A DNA stretch of 64,000 nucleotides from Lacticaseibacillus suilingensis (lineage in GTDB: Bacteria > Bacillota > Bacilli > Lactobacillales > Lactobacillaceae). Each line of letters starts with the position of its first letter. The stretch's first letter is position 1. Below are positions 57,349 through 64,000 of this stretch, piece by piece. The stretch is from NCBI RefSeq assembly GCF_016861845.1, contig NZ_BOLV01000015.1:1-64000 (forward strand), read 5' to 3'. Both the position numbers and the translations under genes were made by a program. The notes below the pieces were generated by a model. The model made no database searches and had not been told where the DNA came from. It saw only the letters and a program-made list of their open reading frames with translations.

Positions 57349-57483
57349 CTAGGCGTTTGCCCCAGCGGCGTAGTCATTACCGGTTATCTGCTTGTACTCA
57401 TCAGACGTTATCATCAGTCCAACGTATGGCGCGATGTCGATGCCCCACGCGTAGAACTGCGCACACATATCGTAGTCCGTCAT
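57349..57483 (-). CDS. XkdX family small tail protein (prophage 2 copy)
   Basis: 44 aa, MTDYDMCAQFYAWG to YKQITGNDYAAGANA. ATGA overlap with the gene before. Differs from the prophage 1 copy at several positions while its neighbours are nearly identical. Confidence 0.75.
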   Translation of the reverse strand: MTDYDMCAQFYAWGIDIAPYVGLMITSDEYKQITGNDYAAGANA

Positions 57484-57764
57484 GAGCTCGCCTCCAGTTT
57501 CGCAACCCGCAGCATCACGGCCGCCATCATCTGCTGTTCAGCGCTGGGCTGAACAATGCCGACCGGGCCTGACGGTTCCGTGTAGCCTTCATCGAGCACG
57601 ATTTGGCCATCAATCAGCGCCGCGTGGTTCTCGACTAATTGACTCATGTCCTGCTGTTCAATCACCAATAGGTCGCCTATCTTTTCGCCAACTTCGCGAT
57701 TATCGTTGGCATTGCCCCACGCAATTAAACGGTTGTTTGTGTCTAACTGAATTTTGATTTTCAA
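57480..57764 (-). CDS. Short tail-module protein, DUF2977-like (prophage 2 copy)
   Basis: 94 aa; by eye identical to the prophage 1 protein except Ser for Ala in YTEPSGPVG. Overlaps tail-spike stop and XkdX start by 4 bp each. Role unknown. Confidence 0.65.
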   Translation of the reverse strand: MKIKIQLDTNNRLIAWGNANDNREVGEKIGDLLVIEQQDMSQLVENHAALIDGQIVLDEGYTEPSGPVGIVQPSAEQQMMAAVMLRVAKLEASS

Positions 57765-60229
57765 TACTTAACATCTCCGTATGGGTAGTCATCAAGCGTC
57801 GTGTATGATACCGCTCCTTGATAGGTGCCCTTGCCTTGACCTGCCGTTGGCAACAGTCGCCAGCCTTGTGAGTTGAAGTAAATGCCACAACGCCATCCTT
57901 GGTATGAGGTTGATATAAGGTCAGTGGATACGTACCAACTTTCTGGCTTATAACTGGCCGGCGGCATTTCTAGCCCAACCCAACCCGTTTCTGATAGAAG
58001 GTCAAAGTGGAATGTTGCAGTAACCTGATTGCCACGCCTTGCATATTCGATGAACGCGTTTGTGAAGTTTGCTGTTGCTGGAACGGTTTCTCGCTTGAAG
58101 TAGTGAGCTGCCGCTCCCGCATCAAACACGGAACTGACATAGCTCTTATTTGCTCCACTACCTGCGTATGCTAGTTGTAAATCCAACTCACCTTTAATCA
58201 ACGTTGCCATCTGGTTTGGGTGTGCCAAGTCACCGTCTGCTCCAGTGATGATGCTTGAAAAACCAGAAGCAGACATCTGAACCTCAAACTTTTGCGTCCC
58301 GCCGTCAATCGTGCCATCCAACGTCAGCTTTGGCCCATCCAGCGTCATTGTGCCAGAACCTAGCGTGTTTTCAGAATCAATCGCCATGTGCTCAAATGGC
58401 ACCTTGATAAGTGGGGAGTTTAGCGAACCGGAGTTGATTGTTACTGCATTCAACTCTTTGATGTTCAGCACCGCTTGCGCGATTGTTTCTGGTACCCAAT
58501 CTGAGCCGTTCCAACGTTTTAGACCAGTTACGTTGTTCATGGCCGTTCCAACCCACCACAGTGAGTCTTTGACGATCGTTCCCGCAGGCTGATCTGTTTG
58601 GATATAGGTCATGGGTACATCTTGGCTACCGGGATCACCTTTGGCGCCATCCTTAGCCTGATAAGCCACGCTATACGCCGTGTTCTGTGTGCCATTCGTA
58701 TAGGTGGTGATCACCCGCGACCACAAGTATGTCCCTTGTGATGCTGTAGGTACGCTAGAGCTCCATGTGCCCGTCGGGGCAGTCGTCCCACTTGTGCCAA
58801 CTTGGTAACTGACAAGCGATGACTGGACGCCATTACCATCTGCACCGGCTGCACCATTGTCACCGATCTTACCGACGCTGTAGGTTGTGCTCGACGACCC
58901 ATCGGTCATGGTCAGCACTGTGCGTGACCACAGGAACTGACTTGGCGCAACTTCTGGGACAGTGTTTGACCACTCACCAGTCGGCGCGGTCGTACCCGAT
59001 GTTCCGGCTTGATAGGTGACCACAGAAGACTTTAGGCCGACCCCGTCCTTGCCTTTGTTCTGCTTAGCTAGTGCTTCCGCAAGTTCTCGATAGGCCGGGT
59101 CGACTTGGTCGGTTTGGACTAGATAGTCCCCTAGCTTCGCAGTCCCTGACTCAAGCGAGTAAGAGTAGTTCAGCTCCAGTACCCGCGCGGAAAGATATAG
59201 TGACTCTCCTTCATCGACCAGCCCGATTGTATCACCAATATCGATATTATCTGGTAGTAACGCAATGTCAGCCTCATAGGTGACTGTGGGGTGATTATAT
59301 TTCTTAAGGTCACTTAGGACCGACTGCAATAGCTGAGCTTGTGTCTGTGCTTCATAGGTCATCACTCGCTGAATGTGACTCCTTGTTGGGGCAGGATCAT
59401 TAGCGTTGCGCAACCGGCTCCAAGTCTGCACCGCAACAGTATCACGCAGGATGCCATCACCGCCAAGCACGAACCGACCATCTGGATCAGTCCATTTGTA
59501 TCCTACTAGGGTTATTGGCGCGTCTGCCCCCTCTGGCGTTGCGCCAGTACCATAAATTGACGTGCACAGGTCATCTTTGTTGACCTCTGTCCGTACATCG
59601 TTCAGATTGACGTTCTGATAAAGCTTGACAGCTTTATCACCGCCGATCTGTTTGCGGATATTGATGTACCGGTGAAGGACATTAAGGCCGTCGATGTCAA
59701 AGTCGAAGTCGAGTTCGACTCCAAACTGAGTTGCGACTGACAAGATGCGGGCGAGCGCCGTGTCTCCAATACTGTCCCAGCTCAACGTACGGGTGATATC
59801 GGGTATCTCATTTACGCCGATCTCGTAACCAGAGTCACTGATAAAGCGCTGGATGTACTCCGCAATCGGATATGCCTTATCAGCGGCATAGGCCCCTACC
59901 GTTTCGTTTAGCAGGTCCATGCTGGCGCCTTCGGCGCTGATCTCGTCAGTAAGACTACCTGGATCATGGCTGAAGTCATTGATTTCCATCCACACAGGGT
60001 TCCCATTACGGTCCTTATACAGGATGAATTGTCCTGCTGTTGCCATTTGCTGTACCAGTGCCGATTGTTCGGGCGTATAAGTAACGTCAGCCTTGTAGCT
60101 CGTGTAGCCGTCAGCGACGCTTTTGAACTCGCCCAGGTTATTGTCAGAGATACGAATATCAGTTGCTCCGCCCTCAGTCGATGCTGTCCCGATCTGGTGA
60201 TACTCACGGTCTAGAAAATGCACGATCAT
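57761..60229 (-). CDS. Tail-associated structural protein (prophage 2)
   Basis: 822 aa, ATG 60229 overlapping the Dit stop (ATGA) with GGGAGG upstream. N-terminal ~390 residues are diverged from but collinear with the prophage 1 protein (DLLNETVGAYAADKAYPIAEYI). The middle has two imperfect repeats of about 55 residues (VTYQAGTSGTTAPTGEWS..., VSYQVGTSGTTAPTGTWS...) in place of most collagen-like runs. The C-terminal ~270 residues from LNIKELNAVTINSGS are almost identical. Tail-tip hub/spike with exchangeable receptor part. Confidence 0.85.
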   Translation of the reverse strand: MIVHFLDREYHQIGTASTEGGATDIRISDNNLGEFKSVADGYTSYKADVTYTPEQSALVQQMATAGQFILYKDRNGNPVWMEINDFSHDPGSLTDEISAEGASMDLLNETVGAYAADKAYPIAEYIQRFISDSGYEIGVNEIPDITRTLSWDSIGDTALARILSVATQFGVELDFDFDIDGLNVLHRYINIRKQIGGDKAVKLYQNVNLNDVRTEVNKDDLCTSIYGTGATPEGADAPITLVGYKWTDPDGRFVLGGDGILRDTVAVQTWSRLRNANDPAPTRSHIQRVMTYEAQTQAQLLQSVLSDLKKYNHPTVTYEADIALLPDNIDIGDTIGLVDEGESLYLSARVLELNYSYSLESGTAKLGDYLVQTDQVDPAYRELAEALAKQNKGKDGVGLKSSVVTYQAGTSGTTAPTGEWSNTVPEVAPSQFLWSRTVLTMTDGSSSTTYSVGKIGDNGAAGADGNGVQSSLVSYQVGTSGTTAPTGTWSSSVPTASQGTYLWSRVITTYTNGTQNTAYSVAYQAKDGAKGDPGSQDVPMTYIQTDQPAGTIVKDSLWWVGTAMNNVTGLKRWNGSDWVPETIAQAVLNIKELNAVTINSGSLNSPLIKVPFEHMAIDSENTLGSGTMTLDGPKLTLDGTIDGGTQKFEVQMSASGFSSIITGADGDLAHPNQMATLIKGELDLQLAYAGSGANKSYVSSVFDAGAAAHYFKRETVPATANFTNAFIEYARRGNQVTATFHFDLLSETGWVGLEMPPASYKPESWYVSTDLISTSYQGWRCGIYFNSQGWRLLPTAGQGKGTYQGAVSYTTLDDYPYGDVKY

Positions 60230-61737
60230 AGGTAGGCCTCCCTTATCTCAGCTTGAACGGTCGGCGTGGTGGCAAAGTCAGAGCAAAGCACATTGAGCTT
60301 GTTCGTTCCCGGAGCAAGCTTGAACATATCCCAATCGTTGCCATACCGATCAAGGTCGTTGGTCAAGACCCCATTCAGCAAAATCTGGCGTTGGGCAGTA
60401 TCAATATCGAGCACGTCCCCATCTTCATACAAGTTCTCCGTATCGGTCCAATACTCAACGTCCGTCCAGCTGAACTGCAGGTCAGAGACGCCCATGATGC
60501 AGTGCTGGGTCTGTTGCCACCGTTCGAACCAAACCCCAAAGCCGTCGACCGGCTCATGGTTAGTGATCTGAAACGGGAACACCACACTGGTTCTCAGCAC
60601 AGCAGTATTGCCCGTCCCAATCGAAGCGACGGGTGCGATCTCAAACCCCAGACGGGCGCTGAACCGATACATCTTCAACTGGTAGTACTGACCATTCTTG
60701 AATGTTTTGCGATTCAAGCTGTACTCCTTGACCTTTTGGTTGCCGACCCAACACTCAATGACCATCTGGTCACCCGCGATCATACTGTCGCGAATAACCA
60801 CGCCCATCACGACCGTCGCCCCGTTCAAAAAGGCTAGTTCCAGGCGACCCATTGCTTTGGCATTAGTATCAAACTGGAACCTGATCAGAGAATTGATGTT
60901 GCCGGTGTTACTACCAGCAGAATTGACAGGGACTTTAAAGACTCGACTAGGACCACCCCAGTAGTTTACTCCGCTATTAGAGAACACCGGCTGCATAGCT
61001 GAACCGCCTAGGCTGTCCTTGACGAACTGCATTGACCCGACTTGCTTATTGGCTTGACCAGAAACCCCGTTATAGTTCGGATAGTTTGTCCCAGTAGCGT
61101 TGGCCGTGCCACCAGGGTCGGAATCAAAGCCAATATTGAGCACCCGTTCCGGTCGCTTACTGTTGTATCCATCTATTTCGCTCTTGTTACCAAGCTGAAT
61201 AACGCCACCATTAGATTCGTTTATCAGCGTCAGCACACCGTTGTCACTGTGCATCGTCGCCTCAATGACTGGATATACTGGATAGGTGCCGTCGTTTTGG
61301 ACAATGATCTCGTCGCTCAAGGCACCATCGCTGCCAACATTGCTAGTCGTCTTCGTTGTCAGTGAATACGCCACACCATCGGGGACGATGAAGTTGATTG
61401 TACCGCTGCCAAGGAAGTAAGCTCGCGTCAGGTCAATTTTCCCATCAACCTTTGCCAGCCAGTATTCATCAGCACGATCACTGAAGGATAATTTGGCCGG
61501 CTCGGTGGTATACAGCAACGGAGCCATCATGCGTTCAAACTCGCGCTGTGAGATAGCCATCACATCATATTGAACAGCAAGCACGCGCGACTTGATTCGA
61601 CCACGCATGAAGCGGTCGCCGTCTGAAGTTCCGACTGTCTGCATTGTGTTTTCAACTTCGCTCAAAATCCCGCGATCGGGCGCAAACTGCAAAAAACGGT
61701 CACCGATTTGATGGCCGTTGAATGTCATGATTGCCAA
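60226..61737 (-). CDS. Distal tail protein (Dit), extended form (prophage 2)
   Basis: 503 aa if the TTG directly after the tape-measure TAA is the start (MAIMTFNGHQIGDRFLQF), which mirrors the GTG start in prophage 1; ATG 61728 is the alternative. Dit domain residues 1-130 (TINFIVPDGVAYS at its end), then a GFDSDPGGTANATGTNYPNYNG linker and a jelly-roll-like extension (IRFQFDTNAKAMGRLELAFL ... ECWVGNQKVKEYSLNRK). Second 'evolved Dit' of the window, diverged from the first. Confidence 0.85.
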   Translation of the reverse strand: MAIMTFNGHQIGDRFLQFAPDRGILSEVENTMQTVGTSDGDRFMRGRIKSRVLAVQYDVMAISQREFERMMAPLLYTTEPAKLSFSDRADEYWLAKVDGKIDLTRAYFLGSGTINFIVPDGVAYSLTTKTTSNVGSDGALSDEIIVQNDGTYPVYPVIEATMHSDNGVLTLINESNGGVIQLGNKSEIDGYNSKRPERVLNIGFDSDPGGTANATGTNYPNYNGVSGQANKQVGSMQFVKDSLGGSAMQPVFSNSGVNYWGGPSRVFKVPVNSAGSNTGNINSLIRFQFDTNAKAMGRLELAFLNGATVVMGVVIRDSMIAGDQMVIECWVGNQKVKEYSLNRKTFKNGQYYQLKMYRFSARLGFEIAPVASIGTGNTAVLRTSVVFPFQITNHEPVDGFGVWFERWQQTQHCIMGVSDLQFSWTDVEYWTDTENLYEDGDVLDIDTAQRQILLNGVLTNDLDRYGNDWDMFKLAPGTNKLNVLCSDFATTPTVQAEIREAYL

Positions 61738-64000
61738 TTAGTTGTACCCCTTTCTTCTATTATTTGTTCTTGTCATTCGGTTAATTTGCTCTTGAACGCC
61801 TTCAGCAGACCAGCGACCGACTTCCCGCCCGTTATCAAGCTGCACGGTTCCGCTGATTGAAGGCTTGTAGTCAAGCAGCTCAGCCACCAACACATTCAGC
61901 GTGCGAAGCGCGTCACCCAGGTCGTTTTCATTTGATGCCGTCACGTTGACTGTCTGCACCGTCTGTGGACGGAGGTTCTGGAGCGTGGTGGCTGCGCCTG
62001 TGAAGTCTGTTGTGCCTGATGCGAATCGTGGTACCGCAAACTGGCGCGCTGTACTAATCGCAGTAGCAATCTTAGCGTGCCGTGGTAACGGCAGAATTGC
62101 GTTACGCTCTTTCGGAATGAAAGTCTGACCGTTTGGCAGTGTGATTGCTTCACGGTAGACCGAACCCGGAGCATCGTTGACCATAGCCAGGCCACCAACG
62201 AAGTTGTTCGTGCCTTTCTTCAAGCCAAGAATCTTTCCGACGCCCTTCGCGAAGCTGATGCCTACACTCAGCATCTTTGAGATTGTATTCGGCTTGCGCT
62301 GAAATGCGCCAACCGCTTCGGTCGCCTTCCCGGCCGGGCCACTTGCACCATCAACCGCCTTGGCATGCTTTGGACTACCGGGACTGGAAACTCGGAACTT
62401 GTCGATGGCGCCCTTGGCATTTCTGAAGCCATTGACGGCACTGGAAGTATCACCCTTACCAACTTTGGTCGGCCCGGGGTTGGTACCCTTATAGTCGAGA
62501 ATTGACTTCTTGCCGAGACCAAAGTTGTTCTGTACGTTTGCGGTATCAGCCTTCGCAACCTTTTTTTTCGGATTGTAGTTGAGGTTGTAGTCGTTAATCA
62601 GTTGCCCGGAGTCAACCAGCTTTTGCCGCAGGTCCTCGTTCTTCATGAGGGCTTGCTTGACGGAATCTGGCAGAGTATAGAAGTTGTGATACTTGAGCGC
62701 ATCGGCGCCAACCTTGTCAACAAAGTCTTTGTCGTTAAGCGCCGCTTTCTTTGTGGCATCGGGCAGACTGTTGAATGTGCCATATTGCAGTGATAGTTGT
62801 GCGACCTGAGCCGCACCCTTGGCATTCACGATGGCCTCTTTCTCGGCCAGCGGCAGTGCGTTCCACTGACCGGATTTCTGCAGAGCAGTGATGATGGTTG
62901 CCGATGCTTTGTCGTGGACAATCAGTTCGAGTTGACTCGGCGACATTTGATCCCACAGCTGCACCTTGTCGATTGCGGCCACCAATGAACTGGAGTCGCC
63001 CTTGACCACCGCAGCCATTTGCTTCGGGTTGAGTTGATTCCACAAGTCTAGCTGGTCGATGATGTCGGCCAGGTCTTGTTTTCCAGCCGTGGTCAGCAAT
63101 GCATATTTATGCTGAACCGTCATCTTGTTCCACTTGTCCGTTTGGATCATCGCGGCGAGCAAATTTTCCTTCGCATTGCTGCTGATTTTGGCGTATTTCA
63201 AGTCGAACGTGAGCCGCTTCCAGCCTTCCTTTGTGGAGGCGGTCTGTTGCAAAACCTCTGGCAGATTAGTAACAACCTTACCCGTCTTAGGGTCTAACAC
63301 AAGGCTGTTCCAGTCATTGCCAGCCTTTTTGACATTGGCAGACATGTTCTTGTTTACTGATGCCGCAAATTGCTTCGTGGAAGTGACACCGCCATTCATC
63401 GCCTTCTTGTAGCGGTTCATAGCAGCTTCTGCTTGTTCAGCAGTCATCCCCATGTCTTGCTGGAGTTGTGCTTGGACTTCCTTGTTAGACATGCCTTGAG
63501 CTTTCAACGCTTGCACCATGCTCAAATAAATAGCATCCATCTTAGACTTGTGATCTCTCTCGAGTCCTTCAATAGTCGCATTCTTTTCTGTGGTGCTCAG
63601 TTTGTCATTGTCGTTGATTGCCTTGCGCTTCTTAGCAGTAGTCTCGTACTCCTGTTCCATTGCGGAAACAGAATCCGTGTACTGTTTCTTAGCAGCAGTG
63701 GCCGACATGGTGACACGTTCGCCGAGAATGGCCTTAGTGACGTTGTTTTGCTGTTGACCACTCAATCGAAGTGTCTTAACAGCATCAATCGCGCTATCTT
63801 GCTGCAGGTTCTTGATGACTTGCAGTTGGTCAGCGGTCAGCTTGCCCTGTTCTTCACCGGCAGACTTAGTGATTGCTTTGACCTTGGCGGCATTTTCTTG
63901 CACCTGCTTAACTCGTTTATCATTAGCAGTCTTCTCTTTGGCAGCAGCAGCTAACAGAGCGTCAGCAGCATCACCACCCAGTGACTTAGCCAGCTTCTTG
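61738..64000 (-). CDS. Tail tape measure protein, partial (prophage 2)
   Basis: Open frame running off the right edge; ~753 residues seen, C-terminus complete (TNNRRKGYN). Not the same type as the prophage 1 protein. The visible N-terminal part is a Lys/Gln-rich coiled coil, followed by a tandem repeat array in which each ~36-residue unit starts with a W-N-x-L-type helix (MIQTDKWNKMTVQHKYALLT, IIDQLDLWNQLNPKQMAAVV, AIDKVQLWDQMSPSQLELIV, ALQKSGQWNALPLAEKEAIV). The C-terminal ~70 residues resemble the end of the prophage 1 protein. Longer tape, so probably a longer tail. Confidence 0.85.
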   Translation of the reverse strand, partial: KKLAKSLGGDAADALLAAAAKEKTANDKRVKQVQENAAKVKAITKSAGEEQGKLTADQLQVIKNLQQDSAIDAVKTLRLSGQQQNNVTKAILGERVTMSATAAKKQYTDSVSAMEQEYETTAKKRKAINDNDKLSTTEKNATIEGLERDHKSKMDAIYLSMVQALKAQGMSNKEVQAQLQQDMGMTAEQAEAAMNRYKKAMNGGVTSTKQFAASVNKNMSANVKKAGNDWNSLVLDPKTGKVVTNLPEVLQQTASTKEGWKRLTFDLKYAKISSNAKENLLAAMIQTDKWNKMTVQHKYALLTTAGKQDLADIIDQLDLWNQLNPKQMAAVVKGDSSSLVAAIDKVQLWDQMSPSQLELIVHDKASATIITALQKSGQWNALPLAEKEAIVNAKGAAQVAQLSLQYGTFNSLPDATKKAALNDKDFVDKVGADALKYHNFYTLPDSVKQALMKNEDLRQKLVDSGQLINDYNLNYNPKKKVAKADTANVQNNFGLGKKSILDYKGTNPGPTKVGKGDTSSAVNGFRNAKGAIDKFRVSSPGSPKHAKAVDGASGPAGKATEAVGAFQRKPNTISKMLSVGISFAKGVGKILGLKKGTNNFVGGLAMVNDAPGSVYREAITLPNGQTFIPKERNAILPLPRHAKIATAISTARQFAVPRFASGTTDFTGAATTLQNLRPQTVQTVNVTASNENDLGDALRTLNVLVAELLDYKPSISGTVQLDNGREVGRWSAEGVQEQINRMTRTNNRRKGYN

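Larger units (their letters stand above)
57019..58472. repeat. 1.45-kb segment shared with prophage 1 (copy 2)
   Basis: Partner of 860-2312, one base longer because of a small indel after XkdX. Direct orientation, about 56 kb apart, with pgi, ssrA and all host genes of the window between. Confidence 0.9.

Noticed and set aside
57318-57377. Longer 119-aa start for the prophage 2 membrane-anchored protein
   Set aside because: No ribosome site and overlap with XkdX; the prophage 1 copy has a stop codon there.

Overview
The window is 64 kb of a Gram-positive, low-to-mid GC chromosome, most probably a member of the Lactobacillaceae and plausibly the Lacticaseibacillus group. The reasons are strong AGGAGG ribosome sites, UPF0735/PheB, GlcU/RbsU-type sugar uptake, a VanZ protein, an LtaS-type lipoteichoic acid synthase, phage genes closely resembling those of L. 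casei-group siphophages, and an Amidase_5 endolysin with the duplicated wall-binding repeat known from L. casei prophages. The species call is inference.

Layout. (1) 1-35.1 kb is most of a siphovirus prophage (prophage 1), with its left end outside the window. From right to left: a tyrosine integrase next to the pgi 3' end, a Ltp-like membrane protein, DUF2513 and ImmA proteins, and divergent CI and Cro repressors. An early leftward operon follows, with small ORFs, DUF1351, an ERF annealing protein, a DnaD-like initiator, a Rha antirepressor broken by a stop codon, DUF1064, MazG-like, SSB, DUF1642, YopX and ArpU genes. The late operon holds a split HsdM plus half HsdS, terminase, portal, head, tail tube, tape measure, Dit, tail spike and baseplate genes. 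Both the major capsid and major tail genes end in the slippery heptamer CCCAAAA, followed in the -1 frame by an Ig-like (BIG2) domain, as in Lactobacillus phage A2.

(2) 35.1-55.2 kb is host chromosome. It carries pgi, a CcpA-boxed glucose uptake gene, a VanZ protein, an LTA synthase, and an FtsX-like permease fragment with a degenerate ABC ATPase. These are followed by a LytTR/AgrC-type two-component system, a heterodimeric ABC exporter with 21-bp spaced repeats in its leader, an aldo/keto reductase, an SOS-boxed Y-family polymerase with a companion ORF, small membrane proteins, UPF0735, an OmpR-type two-component system and ssrA (tmRNA).

(3) 55.2-64 kb is the lysis and tail end of a second prophage (prophage 2), apparently inserted at the ssrA 3' end. 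It has a junction region with a possible type I toxin-antitoxin locus, then endolysin, holin, tail-spike, Dit and tape-measure genes running off the right edge. About 1.45 kb of its tail module is almost identical to prophage 1 and in the same orientation; the upstream part of the tail-spike, Dit and tape measure are diverged, so the two phages are mosaics of each other.

Many real phage genes are under 60 codons and were found by reading ribosome sites and overlapping ATGA junctions; these are listed individually.
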